From contig KV748177.1 of NCBI GenBank assembly GCA_001692895.1, positions 3,286,001 to 3,350,000 on the forward strand: a DNA stretch of 64,000 nucleotides, read 5' to 3'. Both the position numbers and the translations under genes were made by a program. Origin of the DNA: Cenococcum geophilum 1.58. Its lineage: Eukaryota; Ascomycota; Dothideomycetes; Gloniales; Gloniaceae. Every line of letters begins with the position of its first letter. The first letter of the stretch is position 1. The notes below the pieces were generated by a model. It searched no databases. It was given only the letters and a program-made list of their open reading frames with translations, and was not told where the DNA came from. Positions 46,190 to 56,545 of the stretch are shown here, piece after piece.

Positions 46190-46740
46190 GCCGCAACCTA
46201 CTACGGTCCGCCCTATCGCAGAGCAGCTAAATTGTAGTCCTATTACTATAGTCCGCCATATTACGGAGCAGCTAGATATTAGTCCTATAAACGTTACCTA
46301 CGACTTCTACGCGGCCCTATATTAGATTAATAAACATATTAGTACATTACAGCCTAGCAATTTACGCTTTAAAGCCTACTATAAGCACGGTAATATAAAC
46401 CTCCCTCTATTCTAGCCTCCGCCAAAATATCTACGCGACCTTTTAAAGTCCTGTAGTACTTCTACTAAACAATTTAGGAAGTAACTCCGCGTATATAATA
46501 TAGCTTATCTTAAAGGCTAGTACTAATTGGCGTTGTAAGAACCTCCTAATAAGCGATAAGGTAGCCGTTATTATACTAAACAAGTATAGTAATGCTAGCT
46601 TCTGCGATATTATACTTACGGAGTGTTATACGCCTAATAAGCAGCCGCGATACTGCCGTATTAACTTAACGCATGCCGTATATATGCCGCTCCACTATAT
46701 ACTGCTCTTCCGTCAGGAAAAAATTTACCAGCATTTTTGC
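46190..46740 (+). pseudogene. Helitron helicase-like N-terminal domain relic
   Basis: Read through stops, the plus strand gives LRFKAYYKHGNINLPLF*PPPKYLRDLL, then FRK*LRVYNIAYLK, and later YMPLHYILLFRQE. This order matches the region before and at the start of the Helitron 'helicase-like' domain (C-C-x-H-G-K-V-x-L-P ... FR-x2-IR-x-YN ... Y-x-P-L-Q-Y-P-L-L-F-P). One Cys is changed to Tyr, as RIP would do. Only this N-terminal part is visible. Helitron ends were not found. Confidence 0.5.
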
Positions 46741-46814
46741 AGCATTTGGCAGCATTTGGCGGCCAAATGCGCATTCCGCGCACTACAACGTGTAGCGTAT
46801 AGTATCGACTAAGG

Positions 46815-46920
46815 TGCGGCATACTGCCGTATTTAACAATGCGGTGCAGCATACTGCCGCATACTGCCGTATTTAATAATGCGGTGCAGTATACTGCTAT
46901 ATTTAATAATGCGGTGCAGC
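46815..46920. repeat. Degenerate tandem repeat, GCGGTGCAGCATACTGCCG unit
   Basis: About three and a half copies of a 25-40 bp unit containing GCGGTGCAGCATACTGCCG and ATTTAATAAT, differing by C/T changes and by a partial duplication of CATACTGCCG. Confidence 0.75.
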
Positions 46921-46956
46921 TAATTACGCATTTTACACTTAATACGTAATTAATAT

Positions 46957-47064
46957 ATAATACCCTCCTCGCGCATTCTATATATAATGCCCTTCTCGCA
47001 CATTCTATATATAATGCCCTTCTCGTATATTCTGTATATAATGCCCTCCTTACGCATTCTATAT
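46957..47064. repeat. Tandem repeat, four 27-bp units
   Basis: Four consecutive 27-bp copies (46957, 46984, 47011, 47038) of ATAATGCCCTTCTCGC followed by ATTCTATAT variants. Differences between copies are almost all transitions. Confidence 0.85.
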
Positions 47065-47218
47065 ATCTTACTTACTTTAAGCAAAAAGAATTACTCTTCC
47101 TATATAGTTAGTGCAAAATAAATGTAAGGACGCGGAGAGACTTCGGGGAAGATTTGAAGGAACGATATAAATTCTATCTAAATCTAAGGGTATATAGCTC
47201 TCGCTAAGAACAAGACGT

Positions 47219-47252
47219 TNCGTAAAGAAGAGAANGGAATAACNAGAGAATN
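47219..47252. other. Ambiguous bases in the assembly
   Basis: Single N bases at about 47220, 47235, 47244 and 47252; two more lie at 58912-58913. These are assembly or consensus uncertainties inside repeats. Confidence 0.95.
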
Positions 47253-47427
47253 ATATAATTAAATAGTTAGGGGCTTGGTGGTTGATGCATGCGTATATAC
47301 GCAAGCGGTCTTTAACGGACTTTGGTAGAAGTTAATTAAGCTAGCAGAATTTGGTTAAAGCGTCGGAATTTATCTATTAAGTATTTTACCGAGATATTCC
47401 TACTATAACTGGGCTAGTCCTGTTATA

Positions 47428-48822
47428 GTACCCCCCCTTTTAGCCAAAGGTCTAAATAATTTAATTTTAGTTAAGACTTATAACTTATCGCGTGTTATAT
47501 TTTCGCGTCAGGTAGTAGTATAGGGTTTTACCGGTTTTAATCGTTAAGTAAGCTAATTAGGATTTTCCATGCCCGGTATAGAAAATTACTATTAGCTTAG
47601 TTAAGGCGGTAAGCCAAACTAATATCTTTGTAGTAGGTCTTGGTAAGGCAAATCTAACTAATTAAATAACTTTAACAGCCGGTTAAAGTTCCTTAATATC
47701 TTATATGTTACGTAATTATATTATAAACGTTATAATATATTTTAAGTTCTTTTTAATTTTAAGCTTTCTGCTATTGTGTTTTATATATTTATATTAGGTG
47801 GTAGTTATTTGCCTTTATATTATATCTATCTAGCTAAAGCAGGCCGTAAAGGATAGTTTTTATAGAATTCTTTTACTAGGGAAGGCGTGTCGGTCTTAAT
47901 CTGGTTATAGGTTTCCTAAGTTTATATTTTATATCCTTTTTACTTAATAAGAAGTTTAAATTATTTAGATTATGTTTTCTATTATATATTATTAATTAAG
48001 TTAATAAAGTAAGAACTGTTACTATTATTAATAATTATAGGAGGTAGCGGTAGCACTTTATAAGTTATAGGTTTACTTTTTAAGGGTTATAGCAAGTTTA
48101 TATAAAACGTTAGATGTATTTTTTATCTTAGTTGGTAGTTTAAGCTTATAAGCGTATAGGCTTAGTTTCTTCTTAATTTGGTATAGACCTATAAACTTCT
48201 AGTCTAGTTTCTTTAAGGGTTGTTAAGTCTTTAGGTTTTATATATTTAGGTAAACTATATTACCTTTCTTAAAGTCCTACGCGAGAGCTCGTTTTTTGTT
48301 TATATGCTATTCCTATACTATTTAAGCGTACGCTAATTTACTTTATAATAGTTCTATTAACTGCTTTATTTAATTAGCGAAGTTATACGCGTTAATTAGT
48401 TAAATCCTCTTAACCGTAGGTCCTATTATATTAATTTTAGGTTATAGTTTAAATCCAAGTTAAGGGTCTTATCTGTAGGTTGTGTAAAACAGCATTATAC
48501 CTATTAATTTATTCCTCGTATTATTTATAGTAAACTTAGTTAAAGGTAGCTACTTTTCCCAGTTATCTTGCAAGCAGGAGCAGTATATTTATAGGTATTG
48601 TTCTATAATCGCGTTCGCAATTTTAGTTTAACTGTCTATCTCTAGATAAAATATAGTTAAGAGTTATATTCGTATACTTAATTATTTATATAGGGCTTAC
48701 TAGAAGTCTAAAACAAACTAGCTTCTATGGTTAGATATTATTAAATTAGGAAGTCCGTATAGCTTAAAGACATGTTTAATAAAACATTCGGCTACTAATA
48801 TTATATTAATTAAGTCTATAGG
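47428..48822 (-). mobile_element. Left part of a minus-strand Ty3/gypsy element (integrase end)
   Basis: On the minus strand 48780-48600 reads VAECFIKHVFKLYGLPNLIISNH, an integrase core (usual form 'HGLPDSIISDRG'). Nearer 48180-48050 it reads KKLD*KFIGLYQIKKKLSLYAYKLKLP, the region after integrase. A minus-strand polypurine tract (AAAAGGGGGGG) lies at 47431-47441, so the element's 3' LTR lies to its left, at or below 47428; its outer edge was not found. The element continues at 60178 after the copia insertion. It is RIP-mutated and dead. Confidence 0.8.
48818..48822. other. Target-site duplication ATAGG (left) of the copia element
   Basis: ATAGG here is repeated at 60173-60177, directly outside the two 271-bp LTRs. 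Confidence 0.85.
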
Positions 48823-49093
48823 TGTATAATTACAGCACCTGTCGTACCAACCGCGTGCTTACGCGTTCGGTACGCCGAGTACGCGTTTACGCGTTTGGTG
48901 CACTAACCACCCGCTTACGCGTCTGGTGCACTTCTGAAGCACTGACTAATTAGGGGGGAGGCGCATTAGTATATAGACTACGTAGTCTGCTTTATACAAT
49001 CGATAGTCACCACTATCCCAAAGAGCATATAATACTATACGTATTTCGTGCCCCGGGATACGACTTACTTATGCTATTAAGTTAGTACAAACA
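48823..49093 (+). repeat. Left LTR of the copia element
   Basis: 271 bp, TGTATAAT...AAACA. It aligns without gaps to 59902-60172; the mismatches I see are transitions. It contains repeated words ACGCGT, CGCTTACGCGT and GGTGCACT. Confidence 0.9.
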
Positions 49094-49518
49094 CTGATTA
49101 GTAAGCGCGTACAGATTAGTAATCACTTAATACCTCCCCCCGAGCGATATATACGACAGCAACTACCCGTTTAGACTCCTAGTACGACCTGCTGGAAGGT
49201 TAGAAGTTAGGGATTACGGACTTATCTCCAACTCTATATACTTATTTAAGTCTTAGTACGGTTTACTGGAAGTATAATAGACGCGAATACAGACCTGTAC
49301 AGAACCCCCTACCCTTAAACCTTAAACCCCTATCCCTACTACACCCTCTTTTTAGACCCCTTACGGAGACCCCCTACCCCTTTGTGAACTACTATGGACC
49401 TGTTAAGACCCCTTACGGATACCCTTACCCTTCTACAAACCGCTACGGATATTAACCGCCTTTACGGACCACTATAAGACCTCTTCCACCTACTGCGTAC
49501 TACACTATACTATACAGT

Positions 49519-51350
49519 ATGGCAGACCTAAGGAAGCAAGTCGATAAAGGCCAGGAAAAGTAGAGGCAGGGAGCCGACCTTACGTCTATACCTGACGTTA
49601 ACAACTACATTAAATTTAAAGTTCTTGAATATGAATATTTTAAGCTTATAAACGTTGACCTATAAGAGTAATACTAGGAAGACTTTGCGGGCTTTACGGA
49701 AGCTATCTTTAAAGCATATAACCCTACTACCATCTATAACCTACGGATCCTCTTACGTAACTAAGGTGTATAGGTTAAAAGGAATATACGAGTTACTGTT
49801 ATATAGTCCTTATATAATATAATATACGAGAAGAACCAAACGGAATAAACTAAAGAGGAAATCCTAGACCAGTTTTAAGAAACTAAGGAACTCTTTACTT
49901 CTTCTAAACTTAATATAATCGCTAGCCTTATACCTAACCCACTTAACTAAATTTATTCTATAAACCTAAGCAGTTTTAGAATTAATCTTATGGGCTAAAG
50001 TATACCTAGTACTTAAGTTACGGACCGTAATACCCCTGTAAACCAAAATACGGACCAAATTACCCCCGTTATTTAAGTCACAGATCTATAAGCTATATAT
50101 CCGCAAACTATAAATCCACAAGTTATAGATCCGTAACCTACCTAACTAAAAACCTACGGTAAGGAGCTAGCTAACCTGGCTAAGCTCTATACCGACAAAT
50201 CTAAGTATAGCGGCGAAAACGATAACTTTAACTTTAAACTAACTATCTTTACGGACCTCTGCCAGAAGGATGATATTCCTAAATAAGAGTTTAGCCAAGC
50301 CTACTCTACTATGCTGCGCGGCCTAGCACTCGACTACTATTATACCAACCTTAAGAGCAACCCCCTTAGTGTTCCTTTTAATAAGCTATGCGAAGCTATA
50401 TATAACTACTTTGAAGGACCGGAATATAAGCGTGATATCCTTACCTAATGGAATGCGACCAAGCTACGGACCGTAATGGACAAGAACACTGAAAAATCGA
50501 CTATAGAGTGCCTGCAAATCCTTATTAAAGACCTCCGCCACCTATAGCACGGTCTTAATATTAAGCTTTAAACGGACGACTTCCTGTATAATAAACTTAT
50601 TACGGCCTACTAGGAAGTAGAGCCCTGTAAGTACGCCTACTATAAGCCTGCAGATACCTTAGCTGGCCTTATTAATAATTTACGCTCCTCTATTATAATA
50701 TACGAAGTCTTAAACCCACTAGGCAGCACTTAAGCCTTTATTATAGATATTTAATATCCGTAAATAGACTTAGACGTCTACTTTACGGACCGCCGCTACC
50801 GCTAGTAGCACCTGTACCGACTAAGTCCTACCCGTAACCCCCGTAGCAACCCCTATAGATAAACCAGCTAGAAGTGCTTTATATGCGGTAAGGAAAGATA
50901 TTAGTCTATAAGGCATACCTGGGAAGAATGTAACAAGTTTAGGAAGAGACTTAATAGCCGTATTAACCAGTTTATTTTGGAATACGAAGGAGAGGAAGTA
51001 GAAGAGCCCCCTAATAAGTTAATAGAAGCCCTTATAATTGACTTTAACTTAGACGCTTAGGAATAAGAGACCTTAGAGATATTCCTAACTACTTTTAGAC
51101 CTTTTACGGACAGCTAAGCCTTTAATATTACGACCGTATTAGCCGACCGTTCCTTTATATACTTAGTTGTGCCCGAAAACTATTCTGTAAGCACCCCTAT
51201 TATAGACATTATAAATTATAAGTAGGACCTATTTGCATATATTACTACAGAACGCTATACCCCTAAAGAATTCTACGGCGTTATAATTGATATAGGTGCC
51301 TTTAAGAAGTCTACTGTAGGTTACGGACAATACCTTATATATAGGACTAC
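49519..51350 (+). pseudogene. Gag and protease of the copia element, 5' part
   Basis: Reads through many stops. Gag: ELANLAKLYTDKSKYSGEND, FTDLCQKDDIPK*EFSQAYSTML and EAIYNYFEGPEYKRDILT*W are typical copia gag stretches ('Y-T-E-x-x-K-Y-x-G ... F-L-D-x-C'). A Cys/His box follows, then the protease GVIIDIGA (family D-T/S-G-A; the Thr is now Ile, a C-to-T change). The nested element inserts directly after YLIYRTT. Confidence 0.8.
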
Positions 51351-51548
51351 TGTTACGGCTCGTATAAATGCCTCTGAACCGAAGCTTGTAGAATGCTGTA
51401 TTACGAAGATACTAAGCTAAGGAGTAGAAGAAGGTTGAGGAGAGAATACGTTTATATACAAGAGCTAAGTCTCTAAGCGAGCCCCTGACTAGGCCCCCTG
51501 TCTAGGTTGCATGTAACATCGTAGGGGCGGTACCCCAGCACCGTCACA
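51351..51548 (-). repeat. Left LTR of the non-autonomous element
   Basis: 198 bp, nearly identical to 56343-56540; the visible differences (for example TTACGGCTCG versus TTATGGCTTG) are C/T transitions. Confidence 0.92.
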
Positions 51549-51599
51549 TCACCCCCCCCTTCCAAAAAAGCCTGCCCTTAGGCTTTATCCCCTCGTAGA

Positions 51600-54500
51600 A
51601 GAGAAAGAAGAGAAAAAAAATCTAGCTTTTGGCGCTTAATCGCGATGCTAGTTGACATAGGACTTACAGCAGTCCTGCAGCTCCTGCTGCTGCGAGGAGT
51701 ATATCGCTATACCTTGTTATACTTAGGGCAGGCAGCCGTCCTGCAGCTCCTGCTGCTGCGGGAGGTATATCGCTAGGAGCCCTCCGTTGGTAGTCGTTCC
51801 TCCTCCTAGAACCCTCTAGAACTCCAGTACCTCTTAGCTCTCTACCCCCTCCTTTAATATGGCGCGCCCCGAGCCATAAAAAAAAGAAAACCCCCCTACT
51901 CCCCCTCTTATAAAAAGGCAGGCGAAAATAAGGGTGGGAGAGTTAGGGAAACGTAGCTCGTATGCATATCGGCACAAGATCTTATCTATTTCCGCAGGCG
52001 TATTAGCGCAGTAACTTATCTAGTTCTAGCAGTACGATGCTAGCAACGAGGTGTATTCTAAGGAGCAGAGCTACCTTATATACAGTTGCTACTATAGGTA
52101 GAGTAGTACAAGTTGGTTATAGTGCTACAGGCAGAGTAGTAGGTGTTGGTTAGCTACAGTGATATAGCAAGGTATTATATTTAGCTGCAGGTGGAGCAGT
52201 AAAGGTTAATTAGCTGCAGGCAGAGCAGTAGAGGTTTAGTAGTAGTACGGCACTAGCGACGGGGTTGTATTCGCAGGCGTATTGGCACGAAGTCTTATTA
52301 ATAGGTTATAGTTCTATAGGCATATCGGCGCGGAGCTTATTAATTCGGGTAGCAGTATAGTGCTAGTGACGGGGTTGCCTTTTAGAGAGCTATGCTTTAT
52401 CTAGCTGGGTATACCTAGGGAGCAAAGCTCTACCTAGTTGTGTTTGGGTTATAGGCTTATCGGCACAACAGTAATCGGTATCGCAGGCGTATCGGCGATG
52501 TCTTGTCGGTTTAGGTAGTAGTACGGTGCTAGTAGTAGGGTCGTATTCTAGGGAGCAAAGCTCTCCCTTATATATAGTTAATACTGCGGGTAAAGCAGTA
52601 GAAGTTGGTTGTAGTGCTATAGGTAGAGTAGCGATGGTTAAATCGGGATCAGCTGCAGGCGGAGCAGCAGGAGTTAATTAGCTGTAGTAAAGCAGCAAGG
52701 TGTTAGTTTAGCTGCGAGAGGTATATTACAGCAGAGGTCGGGTAAAGTACTACAGGCAGAGTAGTAGAAGTCGATTATAGTGCTATAGGCAGCGCAGCAG
52801 AAGTATTAGCTTAGCTGCGAGAGGTATACCGCAGCAGAGGTCGGGTAGCTATAGTAACGTAGCAAGGTAGTAGTTTTAGCTATAGGCGGAGCAGTAAGAG
52901 TTAATTAGCTGCAATAAGGCAGTAAGGTGTTAGTTTAGCTGCAGGCAAAGCAGCAGAGGTTGAGTGTGGTACTGCAGGCAGAGCAGTAGAAGTCGATTAT
53001 AGTGCTGCAGTAAGGCAGCAAGGTATTGGTTTAGCTGTGAGAGGTACACCGCAGCAGGGGTTAGGTGGCAGTGCGGTGCTAGCGTTAGATGGTAAATAGC
53101 AGGCGTATCGGCGCTATCGGTAGTCGATTAATCGCAGGCGTATTAGCACAACGGTAATTAAGATTGCTCGTAGGCATATTAGCGCGAGAGGTTGTTAGGT
53201 TCGCTCGCAGGTATATCAGCGTAAGAGCTTATTAGTTGGGTAGTAGTATGGTGCTATCTACGGGGTTATATACTAAGGAGCAAAGCTCTACCTTATATAT
53301 AATTGTTACTGCTAGCGGAGCAGTAGAAGTCGGTTAGCTGCAGGCAGAGCAGTAAGTGGTTGATTAGCTGTAGGCAGAGTAGTAAGGGTCGGTCGGCTGC
53401 TAATAAAGTAGCAAGGGATGGTTAGCTGTAGGTAGAGCAGCTAGGGTTTATCGTCATAGTAGTACGGTGCAAGCGTTAGGTGGTAATAGTGGTTAAACGT
53501 TTGGAGCTCAATCTATCAGTTGGCCAGTAGATTGTAGGCGTATTAGTACAATTGGTCTATCGGTTAGACTATAGGCGTAGCAGCATAGTTGTTATCAGGT
53601 TAGCGTAGGGCATGCAGCCTTCCTATTACTGCGAGAGGTATATATTATTAGGAGCGCTTTATAGTCGTCATTCCTTCTCTTAGAACTTCTTAGAACTTTA
53701 GTGTCTCCTAACTCTACTACCCCCCCCCCTTTAATATGGCGCGCCCTGAGCTATATAAAAAAAGAAATATAGCTCGCATGCGTATTGGCACGAGCTCTTG
53801 TCTATTCGGTAGCAGTACGGTGCTAGCGGTAGGTAGTAATAGCAGGCATATCGGCGCTATCATTTGGTTGGGTTTGCTTTTAAATCGCATTTAGGTTGCA
53901 TTCGAATCGCATTTAGATTATAGGTATAACGGCGCGATTATTATCTAGTTTATCTAAATTGATTTTGTTGTTAAAGCTTATATAGCTTAGTATTAACCTC
54001 ATTATCGAAGTATATAAATGCCTAAGGTAAGCTTATATAACTCAGTATTAACTATGGTCGTTCCTTAGTATGCGTAGCTTAGTATTAGTCGAAAAGGATT
54101 ATCGTAGGTTAAGAAGAAGACAATTAAATTAGTAAGGGAGCAGTTGATTGTTAATAAACTTATACGGTCGTTGTTAAAGTTATAGTTCGTGTCGCAGGCA
54201 TATTGGCATGATGGTCGGTTAGGTTCGCGTCCGAATTGTGTTCAGGTTGCGTTTGGATTGCATTCGGATCGCAGGCGTATTAGCATAATCCGTCTATTGG
54301 TTTCTCAAGGTCTATCGTCAATTGGTAGGTAGTTCGAGACATTGTCGATTATTTAATTAATTAATATGCCGTCAACTAGCAGAGATGCCATCGTATTACT
54401 AGTTATAGTTAATTAATTAGTTAAAGGTGTGCTATTAATCGTAGTACATTTAACCAGTTATCGTATAAGTATGGTATTAAGAGACGCGCCGATAGGTTAA

Positions 54501-55720
54501 TTTTTGTTAAGGTATTCGACTAGTCAAGGGATCTACTGTCAATTATAGTATATTCGATAATTTGGCGGGAATTAACCAGGGTATCGGTATATGGTCTGTT
54601 AATATTCTTGTGATTTACGGAATGCACAGGTCGTTGTTAAATAGTAGACGTGTTCACGTATTATCAAGATATTCGAGGGTACGCTATAAAGTCGACAGGC
54701 GTATTTGAATACTTATATTCGATCAAGGATATTACTATAGGTAATAGATATCTAGGATTAATCAAGGACTCGTAGGAATGCCGTTAATTTGGCATATTAA
54801 GTCGTTATTAGAGGTATCAAAAGAGGTATTAAAAGAGGTATTAAGAAGGTACGTGTCGATATTTTGATTCTTGTCAGGGAGTCGAAGGTATTAAAGAAAG
54901 AGTGCGCTTTAATATTTAAGTATAGTTATATAAGGGTAAGCTGTTATATAGCGTTCGATTTAATAAGATACTATTAGAGAGCAGATTCGTATATTATCGT
55001 TTAAGGACTACCGTCAAGTGGTAGGCAGTTTAAGGGTAGTTAATAAATGGCATCGAGAGGGTACGTATCAATATTTCGATTCTTGTCACAACTGGTAAGA
55101 TATACTTTCGTAATAGTAGGCTGTCTTATTTATAGAAGGTCGTATAAATAGCTATTAAGAAGAACGCGTTAATAGTTTGTAAGAGGTTATATTAATAAAT
55201 AGGCTCATCTATAGAGCTATTGGAGAGTGCTATAAATCGGAATAATTCTCCTAATCTGTTCTCCTAATTAAGAGTGCCATAAATTGCTTAAATTCTCCCC
55301 TATATATAGGATTGTAATACTTGCAGATATATTCGGCCGTAAGATCGAGGGACTATCTAGGTCGATAGTAAGGTTTAGGTTGGTTAGGTATAGTGGTTAT
55401 TAATAAGAACTTAACGGGTGTCTATAAGGGCGTTTATAGATAAGTTGGAGAGTCGTGTTATAGGTATATTGGCGTAATAGGTTATTAGGTTTGCTTTTAA
55501 ATCACGTTTAGGCCGTATTTAAATCGCATTTAGATTATAGGCGTATTAGCGCGATCGTTGGTTAATTAGACTGTAGGCATATTAGCATAGTTAGTAATTG
55601 GGTTTAGGGGTTTAGGGTAGCAGTATAGTGTAAGCATTAGGTCCTTCCTAATTAATTTTATCTCTCCTTATACGGCTTAGTATCAATTAGGGTGGTTATC
55701 GCAGCGTAGTAGCCAGAGGA
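51600..55720. repeat. Array of interspersed short hairpin words
   Basis: Four word families recur. A: GCAGGCGTATTGGCGCGA-like, about 20 copies (for example 51994, 52273, 52483, 53096, 53135, 53843, 54263, 55530). B: CTGCAGGCAGAGCAG-like, well over a dozen, mainly 52130-53420. C: TAGCAGTACGGTGCTAG-like, nine copies (52027, 52239, 52350, 52516, 53067, 53241, 53457, 53809, 55616). D: GGAGCAAAGCTCTACC-like, about five (52062, 52420, 52551, 53277, with a weaker copy at 52384). B, C and D each hold inverted arms of 4-5 bases, so they can fold into short hairpins. C is often followed by GACGGGGTTG and then D. The function is unknown. Confidence 0.75.
51725..53765. repeat. Internal segmental duplication within the non-autonomous element
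   Basis: A block near 51725-51880 (GCAGCCGTCCTGC ... TAGGAGC ... AGTCGTTCCTCC ... CTTTAATATGGCGCGCC ... AAAAAAAG) recurs in altered form at 53605-53765, including the words TTTAATATGGCGCGCC and AGCTCGTATGCATAT / AGCTCGCATGCGTAT that follow. The two copies bracket the densest part of the hairpin array. Confidence 0.7.
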
Positions 55721-55737
55721 CAATGGGTAGGATTTGT

Positions 55738-55915
55738 TTTAGAGGACTCGCGGATAATATACACCTACCGCCTAATGGCACGGCGCGGGTTATAAGTTAG
55801 CTTGTTTTAGCCGTTGGCCCAAACCTAATGCATACTAGAGGACTTCGCGGACAACATGCACCTACTGCCTAATGGCACGGCTTGGGTTATGTCTTGGCTT
55901 ATCTTAGCCAATACT
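55738..55915. repeat. Tandem pair of about 105-bp units
   Basis: AGAGGACTCGCGGATAATAT at 55738 and AGAGGACTTCGCGGACAACA at 55843 each begin a unit containing CACCTAC, GCCTAATGGCACGGC and GGGTTAT. The copies differ mainly by C/T changes. Confidence 0.8.
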
Positions 55916-56342
55916 ACGGAATTAGTTCCAGGCTTAGTAACAGGATTACCGATTTTGTTCCTTGCAGCACTAGGCTAAGTCTTAACCAAGGTTATCTCTA
56001 AAGCTCGTATAACTCCGTATTAGTTAAAAAGGTTAGGGGGGGTTCTAGAGAGCCGCGCTCGATCTAGTAGGGTAGTAGTAGGCTGCAAGCCATCGTGTCC
56101 TTAGCTATCGAAGTTGGCATTTGATCGTAACTATAGGAGACCTTCTAGCTGCTTGAATACCGGCTCCCGGTTTAATAATAGCGACTTGACGCGTTGACGA
56201 CGCGCAGCTAGGGGTGTTCGACGCGTGTTCTCCGCAAGAACACGCGGGATAGGGGTGGGAGATTATCTAGGCCTTCCTAGGCGAGGTAAAGAGGGAGCTC
56301 CAAACAAATGAAGTCCCCCCTGGGTGGGTGAGCTTAGTATAA

Positions 56343-56540
56343 TGTTATGGCTTGTATAAATGCCTTTGAACCGAAGCTTGTAGAATGCTGTATTACGAAG
56401 ATACTAAGCTAAGGAGTAGAAGAAGGTTGAGGAGAGAATACGTTTATATATAAGAGCCAAGTCTCCAAGCGAGCCCCTGACTAGGCCCCCTGTCTAGGTT
56501 GCATGTGACATCGCAGGGGCGGTGCCCCAGCACCGTTATA
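56343..56540 (-). repeat. Right LTR of the non-autonomous element
   Basis: 198 bp, TGTTATGG...CGTTATA (RIP-altered TG...CA), followed by the target duplication ACTAC. Confidence 0.92.
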
Positions 56541-56545
56541 ACTAC

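Larger units (their letters stand above)
51351..56540 (-). mobile_element. Non-autonomous LTR element with hairpin-repeat interior
   Basis: 5190 bp bounded by 198-bp LTRs (51351-51548 and 56343-56540) and the duplication ACTAC (51346-51350 and 56541-56545). A polypurine tract read on the minus strand (GGAAGGGGGGGGGTGA) abuts the left LTR, so it is oriented minus. Its LTR begins TGTGACGG on that strand, like the gypsy LTR at 27112, so it may have been mobilised by such an element. I find no gag, RT or integrase on either strand, even allowing for RIP stops. The interior is instead full of short repeated words, many able to pair with themselves. It behaves like a large retrotransposon derivative (LARD). 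Confidence 0.8.

Noticed and set aside
47077-47304. Minus-strand open frame containing undetermined residues
   Set aside because: It crosses several N bases within a repeat LTR region and has no protein character.
48823-49093. ACGCGT / TTACGCGT words in the copia LTR as a possible MBF-type regulatory cluster
   Set aside because: They also occur in the opposite LTR as part of the repeat; regulatory meaning cannot be judged and the element is dead.
51600-53780. CRISPR-like array, because of short regularly recurring words
   Set aside because: Word order and spacing are irregular, several families alternate, the setting is a fungal LTR element, and no cas-like gene is present.
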